Origin: Trebonia sp963843745
GTDB taxonomy: Bacteria; Actinomycetota; Actinomycetes; Streptosporangiales; Streptosporangiaceae
DNA length: 64,000 bases
Assembly (NCBI GenBank): GCA_963843745.1
Contig: CAWJLP010000007.1
Span: 1,798,001 to 1,862,000, forward strand
Direction of reading: 5' to 3'
Made by a program: the position numbers and the translations under genes. Position 1 is the stretch's first letter. Every line of letters starts with the position of its first letter. A model generated the notes under the pieces. It had not been told where the DNA came from and ran no database searches. It worked only from the letters and a program-made list of their open reading frames with translations. Below are positions 38,583 through 45,878 of the stretch, piece after piece.

Positions 38583-38875
38583 GCATCACGGTCGCATCAT
38601 CGACACGTCGGCCGGGGGCGCCCCGGCGCTGTCCTCTTGACGTCTTCGTACGCGTCGTGGAACTGAGGGCTGCAGGTGCTCTGCTCAAAGAAATATGTGA
38701 GCAGCTCAATGCTGAGGGTATCCCTACGCCCGGTGGTGGTGCGCGGTGGTGGCCATCGCACGTCTGCCGCCTACTAGGGACGTGCGATGCTCAGCAGCTC
38801 GCAGATGGTTACGAAGTCGATGGGCAACGTATTTGCTGGTCAAGACAGCCTTATAACCTCGGGTGGCGCCCATAG
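38579..38875 (+). CDS. Small protein with recombinase-type helix-turn-helix
   Basis: A 98-residue protein. Residues 20-68, PLDVFVRVVELRAAGALLKE then ICEQLNAEGIPTPGGGARWW, match the small DNA-binding Recombinase domain that follows the catalytic domain in large serine recombinases. No catalytic domain is present, so it is a stand-alone or leftover domain. The start ATG overlaps the stop of the small membrane protein. The three genes from 37525 to 38875 look like one cassette from a mobile element. Confidence 0.5.
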   Translation: MSITVASSTRRPGAPRRCPLDVFVRVVELRAAGALLKEICEQLNAEGIPTPGGGARWWPSHVCRLLGTCDAQQLADGYEVDGQRICWSRQPYNLGWRP

Positions 38876-39024
38876 TGGGTGTTGTTCTTCCGCGGATGCG
38901 GGACGCGCCGTGGTTTCGGTCCGTACCGGGGGATGTGCCGCGGCCAAACCACGGGCGGATGTGCCGCGGTGATTTGTGGCCTGCGGCCGCGGGTTAGCTC
39001 AGACGGACTGTCCGGAAGCCTCAG

Positions 39025-39267
39025 GGCGGCATCTCCTGGCCGGTGGTGTCCTGCCCGGCCAGCGACTTCTGCGCCGCCGTCGACGGCGCCACCGGGAACG
39101 TGGTCACCTTCGACGGCAGCACCTGGACCGCGCCCGTCAACGTCGACTCGAAGGCCGCTAAATCTGTCAGCGGACCAGTCCTTATGTTCCTTATGTCGGT
39201 GTCCTGCCGTTCCGCCGCGTTCTGCGTGGCCGGCGACTCAACCGGGGATGTATTCGTCCGAAGCTAA
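39025..39267 (+). pseudogene. Fragment of a secreted beta-propeller-like protein
   Basis: About 80 codons with two copies of the motif SC(P/R)(A/S)xxFC, as in VVSCPASDFCAAVDGATGNV and SVSCRSAAFCVAGDSTGDV. Such repeats are typical of long secreted actinobacterial proteins with many copies. There is no signal sequence, no upstream copies in frame, and a stop after two repeats. It is best read as a decayed remnant. Confidence 0.6.
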
Positions 39268-39308
39268 TGGAAAAACAGAATTCCCACGGCGTTGCGAATG
39301 GCAACGAA

Positions 39309-39337
39309 TTGCAATTTCGCGCTCAGTGAAATAATGC
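39309..39337 (+). promoter_or_regulatory. Promoter ahead of the coiled-coil gene
   Basis: TTGCAA (39309-39314) and TAATGC (39332-39337) with a 17-base spacer in an AT-rich stretch. The start codon at 39427 would have a leader of about 80 bases. Confidence 0.45.
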
Positions 39338-39426
39338 GTAATTCTCCTTCCCCGCGTCTGGAATGTCAGTGCCCGCTAGTACCGTACTTCCACTGGCTAA
39401 CCACACTTCGTATCGAGGGGAACGTC

Positions 39427-40075
39427 ATGAATAACGATCTTGAGGGCTTCGGGCAATGGCGTCGCACAGTTGACACTCGGCTGGGTACGCTGGAGACCCG
39501 GGTGGCAGAGCAGGCAAGCTAAGCCAAGCTTGATCTTGGCCGGTTCGGTGCCTTTGCGAGCGGAGACAGGTGTCGCGGGCACCGTGCCGGAGGTGGCTTT
39601 ATCCGTTCGCGAAGATAGTGGATAGAAAGGGCCCTCAGAGGGGCCCTGAGGATCCACTATCTCCGCCAGCCGGCCTGGATGCCGCAGCGGCCAGCGCGGA
39701 CGGGGCGACAGGGATGGAAGACCGGCCTGTCCTGCCGGGCCCGGCGCGGGAGCCCATCGCCGCCAGGCTGACCACTGTTGGTTAAGCGGCATTGTGGCAG
39801 AGCAGGCAAGCTTGAGGACTCAGATGGACGAGGACATGAGCGAGCTGAGGGTGGAGTTCCGCGCGCAGCGGACACCACTGCAGGCGCTGCATGACACGCA
39901 GCAGGAGCACGGTGCGACGCTCAGGGAGCACAGCGCGACGCTCAGCGAGCACGGCGTGATGCTCAGCGAGCACGGCGCGCAGCTCACGGCGCTCCAGACG
40001 GGGCAGCAGCGAATCATGGCCGGGGTTGACGCGATTCGCGAGATGCTCGACAGGACGCTCGGCAGCGGTAACTAG
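39427..40075 (+). pseudogene. Coiled-coil protein gene split by a 292-bp insertion
   Basis: Part 1 (39427-39522) encodes NNDLEGFGQWRRTVDTRLG and on to VAEQAS, then a stop. Part 2 (39794-40075) begins again with VAEQAS and continues LRTQMDEDMSELRVEFRAQ to a helical end (IRAGVDAIRE-like). Removing 292 bases (39502-39793) joins the parts in frame into one protein of about 118 residues. Part 2 has a heptad array, three 21-bp DNA repeats giving LREHSAT, LSEHGVM and LSEHGAQ, so a coiled coil is likely. A good GAGGGG ribosome site precedes 39427. Each part could still be made as a short peptide; function unknown. Confidence 0.65.
39502..39812. mobile_element. 292-bp insertion bounded by 19-bp direct repeats
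   Basis: GTGGCAGAGCAGGCAAGCT occurs at 39502-39520 and 39794-39812, exactly 292 bases apart. The insert has a long hairpin: GATAGTGGAT (39614-39623) pairs with 39652-39661, with GGGCCC and CTCAG/CTGAG pairs inside. I find no terminal inverted repeats and no transposase. The 19-base repeats are long for an IS target duplication, so a tandem duplication event or an integrase-like event should also be considered. Confidence 0.6.
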
Positions 40076-40126
40076 CAGCCGTCACTCGGTAGAGTCACCA
40101 CGGGCCCGTTCGGGATAAAAACGGAA

Positions 40127-41479
40127 CTACAGCGAGGCGAACGCGTCCTCCAGGATGTCCAGGCCCTCTTCGAGGAGCTCTTCGCCGATCACGAGCGGCG
40201 GCAGGAACCGCAGCACGTTGCCGAACGTCCCGCACGTGAGCACGACCAGCCCCGCCCGGTGGCAGGCGCCGGCGACCGCCGCGGTCGAGGCCGGGTCAGG
40301 CTCCAGCGTCCCCGGCCGGGTCAGCTCCACCGCGACCATCGCGCCGCGGCCGCGGACGTCGGCGATCACCGGGTAGGTCTCGGCCAGCTTCCGCAGCCGG
40401 GGGAGCATGATGTCGCCGATCCGCCGAGCCCGCGCGGAAAGGTCCAGCGCCTCCATCGTCTCGATCGCGCCGAGCGCGGCGGCGCAGGCGACCGGGTTGC
40501 CGCCGTAGGTGCCGCCGAGGCCGCCGGGGTGCACGGCGTCCATGATCTCCGCCCGGCCGGTGACGGCGGCGAGCGGCAGCCCGCCGGCGATGCCCTTGGC
40601 GGTCGTGACCAGGTCCGGCACGACTCCCTCGTGCGAGGACGCGAACCAGTCGCCGGTCCGGCAGAACCCGGACTGGATCTCGTCCGCGATGAACACGATC
40701 CCGTGGTCCGCGCAGAAGTCGGCCAGCCCGCGCAGGAACCCCTCGGGCGGCACGATGAACCCGCCCTCGCCCTGGATCGGCTCGATGATCACCGCGGCCA
40801 CGTTGGACTCACCGACCTGGGCGTGGATCAGCGACTTCACCACGGACAGCGCTTCGGCGCGGCACGCGTCCGGCCCGTCCGGCCAGCGCAACGGATAGGC
40901 CATCGGCACCCGGTAGACCTCCCCGGCGAACGGGCCGAACCCCTGCTTGTACGGCATGTTCTTGGCGGTCAGCGCCATGGTGAGGTTCGTCCGGCCGTGA
41001 TAGGCGTGATCGAACGCCACCACGGCCTGGCGGCCGGTGTAGTGCCGGGCGATCTTGACCGCGTTCTCCACCGCCTCGGCGCCGGAGTTGAACAGCGCCG
41101 ACCGCTTCTCGTGCTCGCCAGGCGTCAGCCGGGCCAGCTGCTCGCAGACCTCGACGTAGCCCTCGTACGGCGTCACCATGAAGCAGGTGTGGGTGAACTG
41201 CGCCACCTGCGCGGACACCCGGGACGCCACGCCGGGCGCGGCGTTGCCCACCGACACGACCGCGATGCCCGAGCCGAAGTCGATCAGCGAGTTGCCGTCG
41301 GCGTCGAGCAGCACGCCGCCGCCGGCCGCGGTGATGAACACCGGCAGTGTGGTGGAGACGCCCCGGGCGACGGCCCCCAGGCGGCGCTCGAACAGGGCGC
41401 GCGAGGCAGGACCGGGGATCTCGGTGACCAGGTTGCGACGCTGCGGCAGCTCAGGGCCGCCGTGAGGAACATGAAGCAT
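40127..41479 (-). CDS. gabT: 4-aminobutyrate aminotransferase
   Basis: A 450-residue class III aminotransferase moving the amino group of GABA to 2-oxoglutarate. The N-terminal segment RRNLVTEIPGPASRALFERR is characteristic of GabT. The cofactor region has NSGAEAVENAVKIAR, the aspartate in IADEIQSGFCRTG and the PLP lysine K295 in TTAKGIAGG; GGTYGGNPVACAAAL follows. The start is the ATG at 41477-41479; the longer frame upstream to 42862 is antisense to the next gene. No succinate-semialdehyde dehydrogenase gene is adjacent. It is divergent from the pcaB-like gene, whose start codon is only 22 bases away. Confidence 0.9.
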   Translation of the reverse strand: MLHVPHGGPELPQRRNLVTEIPGPASRALFERRLGAVARGVSTTLPVFITAAGGGVLLDADGNSLIDFGSGIAVVSVGNAAPGVASRVSAQVAQFTHTCFMVTPYEGYVEVCEQLARLTPGEHEKRSALFNSGAEAVENAVKIARHYTGRQAVVAFDHAYHGRTNLTMALTAKNMPYKQGFGPFAGEVYRVPMAYPLRWPDGPDACRAEALSVVKSLIHAQVGESNVAAVIIEPIQGEGGFIVPPEGFLRGLADFCADHGIVFIADEIQSGFCRTGDWFASSHEGVVPDLVTTAKGIAGGLPLAAVTGRAEIMDAVHPGGLGGTYGGNPVACAAALGAIETMEALDLSARARRIGDIMLPRLRKLAETYPVIADVRGRGAMVAVELTRPGTLEPDPASTAAVAGACHRAGLVVLTCGTFGNVLRFLPPLVIGEELLEEGLDILEDAFASL

Positions 41480-41504
41480 GTTCGGACGATAACATCCGGA
41501 CATG
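41477..41504. promoter_or_regulatory. Palindrome spanning two divergent start codons
   Basis: CATGTTCGGA (41477-41486) and TCCGGACATG (41495-41504) form an inverted repeat with one mismatch and an 8-base spacer. The arms include the start codons of gabT and of the pcaB-like gene. A related half-site, ACATCCGG, recurs at 41523-41530. A regulator bound here would block both genes. Confidence 0.5.
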
Positions 41505-42905
41505 CCTGACCAGAATGCCGGAACATCCGGGAGCTTGTTCGGGGGAGTATTCGCGCGCGGCAGCGCCATCATCGACGACAGGGCGTGGCTCCAGGCCATG
41601 CTTGACGCCGAAGCGGGCCTGGCCAGGGCCCTGGAACGCGCCGGGCTCGCACCCGCGGGTGCGGGCGCGGCGGTCACCAGGGCGGCGCGGGCGAACGACT
41701 TCGACATCGCGGAGCTCGGCGAGCTGTCCGCGCTGACCGGTAACCCCGTCCCCGGGCTGGCCAGGGCGCTGGCCGTCAGGGTCGGCGGGCAGCCGGGCCG
41801 GGCGGTGCACCGGGGCGCGACCAGCCAGGACATCCTCGACACGGCGGCGATGCTGCTGGCCCGCACGGCCATCGACGCCGCGCGCGCCGACCTGACGGCC
41901 GCGGCGGCCGCCGCCGCGGAGCTCGCGCGTGAGCACCGGACCACCCCGATGATCGGCCGGACGCTGCTGCAGCAGGCGGTGCCGGTGACGTTCGGGGCGG
42001 TGGCGGCGGGCTGGCTGGCCGCCCTGGACGCCGCGATCACGGGGCTGGCGGAGACCCGGCGGACCAGGCTCGCCGTGCAGTTCGGCGGCGCGGCGGGGAC
42101 CCTCGCCTCCCTCGGGCCTGACGGCATCCGCGTCAAGGCGCTGCTGGCCGACGAGCTGGAGCTGGCGGACCCGCCGGTGCCGTGGCACACCGAACGGCTG
42201 CGGATCATCGACGTCGGCGCCGCGATGGCCCGGGTCACGGCGGCGCTGTCCAAGATCGCCAGGGACGTGACGCTGCTGGCCCAGACCGAGGTGGCCGAGG
42301 TCGCGGAAGGCGGCGGGGGACCGGATGGCGGCGGCACCGGCGCGCCGCGCCGAGGCGGCTCGTCCGCCATGCCGAACAAGAGCAACCCGGTCGCCGCCGT
42401 CGCCGTCCTCGGCTGCGCGAAGCAAGCCCCCGGCCTGCTCGCCACCCTGGTCGCCAGCGCCGAGCAGGAGCACCAGCGCGCCGCGGGGGCGTGGCACGCC
42501 GAATGGCAGCCGTACGGCCACCTGCTCCAGGTCGCGGCCTCGGCGGCTTCCTGGGGCGCTGAGCTGCTGGCCAACCTGGAGGTCGACACCGGCAAGATGG
42601 CAGCCAACCTGACGGCGGCCGGCGGCCTGCCGCTCGCGGAGCGGGTCTCCGCGCTGCTGCGCACCGCCATCGGCGCCGCCGAGGCGCACGACCTGGTGGC
42701 CACGGCCGCCGCCAAGGCGGCCACCTCGGGCGTGCCGCTGCGCGACATCCTGCTGGCCGACCCGGACCTGGAGGACAAGCTCACGAAGGCGGGGATCACG
42801 CAGGCCCACATCGAGCAGGCCCTCGACCCGGCCGGGTACCTCGGCGCCGCCGCCGATTTCACCGACGCGGCGCTGGCGGCGCACGAAAGCGGCGTCTCGT
42901 GGTAG
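41502..42905 (+). CDS. pcaB: 3-carboxy-cis,cis-muconate cycloisomerase-like lyase
   Basis: A 467-residue member of the fumarase/adenylosuccinate lyase superfamily. It would turn 3-carboxy-muconate into a lactone in the protocatechuate branch of the beta-ketoadipate pathway. Seen are LFGGVFARGSAIIDDRAWLQ, the region VHRGATSQDILDTAAML and the signature loop SSAMPNKSNPV. A glycine-rich stretch before that loop (residues about 268-283) is longer than usual. No other pca genes are in the window, so a role in another carboxylic-acid pathway is possible. The ATG at 41502 matches the family start. Confidence 0.7.
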   Translation: MPDQNAGTSGSLFGGVFARGSAIIDDRAWLQAMLDAEAGLARALERAGLAPAGAGAAVTRAARANDFDIAELGELSALTGNPVPGLARALAVRVGGQPGRAVHRGATSQDILDTAAMLLARTAIDAARADLTAAAAAAAELAREHRTTPMIGRTLLQQAVPVTFGAVAAGWLAALDAAITGLAETRRTRLAVQFGGAAGTLASLGPDGIRVKALLADELELADPPVPWHTERLRIIDVGAAMARVTAALSKIARDVTLLAQTEVAEVAEGGGGPDGGGTGAPRRGGSSAMPNKSNPVAAVAVLGCAKQAPGLLATLVASAEQEHQRAAGAWHAEWQPYGHLLQVAASAASWGAELLANLEVDTGKMAANLTAAGGLPLAERVSALLRTAIGAAEAHDLVATAAAKAATSGVPLRDILLADPDLEDKLTKAGITQAHIEQALDPAGYLGAAADFTDAALAAHESGVSW

Positions 42906-42948
42906 CCGTGTTCTTCGGACCTGTGACGGCCCGTGCGAAGCTGACGGT

Positions 42949-43965
42949 ATGCATCCGGCTGAGGTTTCCCGTCATCCAGAACGTACGCCGCCGACTCCCG
43001 CGGCCTACCGTGCCGCCGCGGCGCGGATAGCCCCGTACGTCCGGCGCACGCCGGTGCTGCGCGCCACGGCCGACGGCCGCCCGGTCGCTTTCAAGCTCGA
43101 GCACCTGCAGGTCACCGGCGTGTTCAAGATCCGGGGCGCGCTCAACGCGCTGCTCGAGAACCGGCCTGCAGATCCCCCGCGCATGGGGGGACTGACTTCC
43201 CGCGTGGAGGGCTCCCGCCCCCCATCCCCCCTGGCCGTCCCCCCATCCCCCGCTGGGGTGGTGACCGCGTCCGGCGGCAACCACGGGCTCGGGGTGGCGA
43301 CGGCCGCCCGCTGGCTGGACGTGCCCGCCACGGTGTTCGTGCCCGCGACCGTGCCGGAGGTGAAGGCCCGACGCATCGCGGCCGCGGGCGCGGAGGTGGT
43401 CAAGACCGGCAGCGTGTACGCGGAGGCGGAGCTGGCGGCCCGCGAGTTCGCGGCCCGGAGGCGGCTGTATTACGTGCACGCCTACGACGACCCGGCCGTG
43501 GTGGCGGGCCAGGGCACCGTCGGCCTGGAGATCCTCGAGGACATCCCGGACTGCGACGCGGTCGCCGTGCCGGTCGGCGGCGGCGGCCTGCTCGCCGGCG
43601 TCACCGGCGCCATCGCGCCGGTGCAGGCCGTCGGGGTGGAGCCGGAGGGCTGCCCGACCCTGCACGCCGCGGCGGCGGCCGGCGAGCCGGTCGAGGTCGG
43701 CGCTGACTCGATAGCTGCCTCCGCGCTCGGCGCGAGCCGCGCCGGGGACCTGGCGCTCGCCGCGTACCGCGCGCACGGTGTGGCCCTCGCGCTGGTCAGC
43801 GACGCGGAGATCGTCGCGGCCAGGGACCGGCTGTGGGAGGAGTTCCGGCTCGCGGTGGAGCCCGCGGCGGCGACGGTGTTCGCCGCGTGGCTGTCCGGCC
43901 AGGTCCCCGGCGGCAACCCGTGCCTGCTGCTCAGCGGCGCTAACGCCGACTGGATCCCGGCCTAG
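42949..43965 (+). CDS. Threonine/serine dehydratase-family PLP enzyme with an in-frame insert
   Basis: A 338-residue fold-type II PLP enzyme, of the threonine dehydratase/serine racemase group. The PLP lysine is K60 in TGVFKIRGAL, the phosphate loop is VPVGGGGLLAGV, and ASGGNHGLGVA is the substrate loop. Between FKIRGALNALL and GVVTASGGNHG stand about 30 extra residues of low complexity (PRMGGLTSRVEGSRPPSPLA and neighbours) that family members lack. They are encoded by a C-rich palindromic block (43170-43259). The enzyme may still fold if this forms a surface loop. It starts 44 bases after the pcaB-like gene. Confidence 0.8.
   Translation: MHPAEVSRHPERTPPTPAAYRAAAARIAPYVRRTPVLRATADGRPVAFKLEHLQVTGVFKIRGALNALLENRPADPPRMGGLTSRVEGSRPPSPLAVPPSPAGVVTASGGNHGLGVATAARWLDVPATVFVPATVPEVKARRIAAAGAEVVKTGSVYAEAELAAREFAARRRLYYVHAYDDPAVVAGQGTVGLEILEDIPDCDAVAVPVGGGGLLAGVTGAIAPVQAVGVEPEGCPTLHAAAAAGEPVEVGADSIAASALGASRAGDLALAAYRAHGVALALVSDAEIVAARDRLWEEFRLAVEPAAATVFAAWLSGQVPGGNPCLLLSGANADWIPA
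43170..43259. repeat. In-frame C-rich palindromic insert in the dehydratase gene
   Basis: A 90-base block with CCCCC-GCGCAT-GGGGGG (43174-43190) followed by GCCCCCCATCCCCCCTGGCC. It has no counterpart in the protein family and shares two words, GCCCCCCAT and CCCCCCTGGCC, with the block at 27767-27848. Confidence 0.6.
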
Positions 43966-43978
43966 CCGCGCGCCGGGC

Positions 43979-44953
43979 TCACTGGAATCGCGGGGACCGC
44001 GGCCCGTGGCCGGCGCCGGAGTCGCAGATCACCGCGCCGCGGCCGGCGGCGGGCGCCACCCCGTGCGCGCGCAGGGTCGCCGCCACCTTCGCGGCGATCC
44101 ACGCGTCGCCGGCCGCCGACGGGTGCAGGCCGCCGCGGGCGGCGCGCTGGAAGCTCCAGCCCCCGCCGAGCGGGTTCATGACGATCACGTGCGGGTCAGC
44201 GGCCCTGGCGGCGGCGATGATCACGTCATTGACCAGGGACAGGGCCGCGGTCGGGCCTGACTGCGCGGCGAAGACGGTGAGCAGCGCGATCCGCGCCCGC
44301 GGCGCCGCGGCGCGGATCGCGTCGATGGCCTGGCCGACCCGCTGACGCTCCAGCGACGCGGGGACGCCGCTGTCGTCGTGGCCGGCCTGCACGACGACGA
44401 GCCCGGGGTCGAGCGCGCGCAGGTCCTCCCTGGCGAGCTGCCGCGCGACGGGTCCCTGGTGGCCGGCGCCGGGGCGGACGTATCCCGCGCCGGGCACGCC
44501 GTCCACGACGGCGTTCCAGCCCAGCGTCCTGGCGAGCAGCACGGCCCAGGACAGCGCGGCGTTGCCTGGCCCGGTCCCGGCGGTGAAGGACGCGCCGACG
44601 ACGGCCACGACCGGCAGCCCGTTCGGCGCCCGCTCCAGCCGCAGCTCGCAGGCCGCCAGCGCGTTCCCGCTGGCGGCGCCCCGGTTCCCGGCCCGCGTGC
44701 CCAGCGTCAGCGCCCCTGGCGCGGACCCCGGGGCGGTCCCCGCGGCGGGCGCCCCCGCCGCGGCAGCGGCAGGCGCCGCGGGAGCCGCAGGCGCGGCGAG
44801 CGACCAGATCAGCAGCGCCAGGCAACAGGCGATCGCGGTCGCCCCCACGGCCGCCACCCAGCCGGCCCTCCGCCATCGCACATTCCAGTGTCGGCGACCG
44901 GCGGGGCCGCCGGCAACGGCGCCGCCCTGACGACTGGTTAAAATTCCGGTCAT
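43979..44953 (-). CDS. Membrane-anchored SGNH/GDSL hydrolase
   Basis: About 324 residues. After a basic start there is one membrane helix (WVAAVGATAIACCLALLIWSLA), then an Ala/Pro-rich linker and an SGNH hydrolase domain outside the cell. Block I is VVAVVGASFTAGTG with the serine in GASF, a glycine follows in DGVPGAGYVRP, the usual asparagine block is less clear (VVVQAGHDDSG), and the catalytic histidine is in GGLHPSAAGDAW. Enzymes of this kind remove acyl groups from sugars or lipids; the substrate is unknown. Its ATG overlaps, on the other strand, the ATG of the tiny gene at 44952. Confidence 0.75.
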   Translation of the reverse strand: MTGILTSRQGGAVAGGPAGRRHWNVRWRRAGWVAAVGATAIACCLALLIWSLAAPAAPAAPAAAAAGAPAAGTAPGSAPGALTLGTRAGNRGAASGNALAACELRLERAPNGLPVVAVVGASFTAGTGPGNAALSWAVLLARTLGWNAVVDGVPGAGYVRPGAGHQGPVARQLAREDLRALDPGLVVVQAGHDDSGVPASLERQRVGQAIDAIRAAAPRARIALLTVFAAQSGPTAALSLVNDVIIAAARAADPHVIVMNPLGGGWSFQRAARGGLHPSAAGDAWIAAKVAATLRAHGVAPAAGRGAVICDSGAGHGPRSPRFQ

Positions 44954-45041
44954 GGACTACCTGTACGCGGCCCTCATCTTCATCTTCATAGTGACGGTCC
45001 TCGTCGTGCTGTGGAAGCGCGAGCATCCGAAGAAGAGCTAG
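44952..45041 (+). CDS. Putative 29-residue membrane microprotein
   Basis: A short open frame, MDYLYAALIFIFIVTVLVVL then WKREHPKKS: one hydrophobic helix and a positively charged tail. The sequence is exactly that of a small membrane protein and the frame ends cleanly. Its start codon overlaps the SGNH start (CATG). No strong ribosome site is seen, so the call rests on composition. Confidence 0.4.
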   Translation: MDYLYAALIFIFIVTVLVVLWKREHPKKS

Positions 45042-45126
45042 CGTGCAGGACCGGCTTCCGCAGCGCTGATAACCGATTCATTACGCGGCGCCCGCGGCGA
45101 CTGGCTCCTTCGTAGGGTCGCTTCTA

Positions 45127-45828
45127 ATGGTGGCCGATTCTGCGATGGGAACTCACATGAGCCCGAGCCGACACCTGACGGCCGCGCCGCGTCTCAACCT
45201 CAGGACGGCGGCGCCGATGGCCGCGCTGTCCGCCGCCCTGTGCCTCGCCGCCGTGGCGTGCCGCGGCCCGGCCGCGTCCGCCGGCGCCGCCTACGGCACC
45301 GCCTCCGCCGGCACCGCCTCCGCCGGCGCCGCCTACGGCACCGCCTCGGCCGCGGCGCCGACGACGATGACTCCCGCGGCTCCCGCGAAGGACCTGCTCA
45401 CCGTCCGCCAGACCGGCGCCGGCTACGTGCTCGCCACGAGCACGGGGCGGACCATCTACTGGTACTCGGGCGACATCAAGGGCGGCGGGAAATCCAGCTG
45501 CGTCGGCACCTGCCTCACCGCCTGGCCCGCGGTCACCGGCGCTCCGGTGGCGGCACCCGGCGTGCAGCTGGCCGGCCAGCTCGGCACGATCACCAGGCCC
45601 GGCGGCGTCGTGCAGGCCACCTACAACGGGTACCCGCTGTATACGTACGCGCAGGACATGGCACCCGGGCAGACGACCGGCAACGGGGTCACGGGAGCGT
45701 GGCACGTGATCACCGGCGCCGTGCTGTCCCCGTCCCCGTCCAGCGCGGCCGCGGCGTCCCTGCGCGACGCGTCGCCCGCCGCGAGCACGACGCCCACCGC
45801 GACGGCCTCCGGGTACGGCGGCTACTGA
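45127..45828 (+). CDS. Secreted-repeat protein (COG4315-like), probable lipoprotein
   Basis: About 233 residues. A signal segment AALSAALCLAAVAC ends in a lipobox-like cysteine. An Ala/Gly/Thr-rich linker with internal DNA repeats (GCCTCCGCCGGC units, 45300-45345) follows. The C-terminal half has TGRTIYWYSGDIKGGGKSSC then CLTAWPAV and the later YNGYPLYTYAQDMAPGQTTG with GAWHVI, the two-fold secreted repeat of COG4315 proteins. Their function is unknown; they lie on the outer face of the membrane. The true start may be the ATG at 45157. Confidence 0.75.
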   Translation: MVADSAMGTHMSPSRHLTAAPRLNLRTAAPMAALSAALCLAAVACRGPAASAGAAYGTASAGTASAGAAYGTASAAAPTTMTPAAPAKDLLTVRQTGAGYVLATSTGRTIYWYSGDIKGGGKSSCVGTCLTAWPAVTGAPVAAPGVQLAGQLGTITRPGGVVQATYNGYPLYTYAQDMAPGQTTGNGVTGAWHVITGAVLSPSPSSAAAASLRDASPAASTTPTATASGYGGY

Positions 45829-45878
45829 GGCCGCCCCGCCTGCGTGATGAGGGTCGTTAACCGGGGTAACAGTTCCAT

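Noticed and set aside
39310..40080. CRISPR array, suggested by repeated segments in the coiled-coil gene
   Set aside because: The repeats are 21-bp coding heptads and one 19-bp pair, with no regular spacers.
41480..42862. Long N-terminal extension of GabT on the minus strand
   Set aside because: It is antisense to the pcaB-like gene and has the composition of a shadow frame.
40127..42905. Complete beta-ketoadipate (pca) gene cluster around the pcaB-like gene
   Set aside because: No pcaC, pcaD, pcaGH or pcaIJ genes are present next to it.
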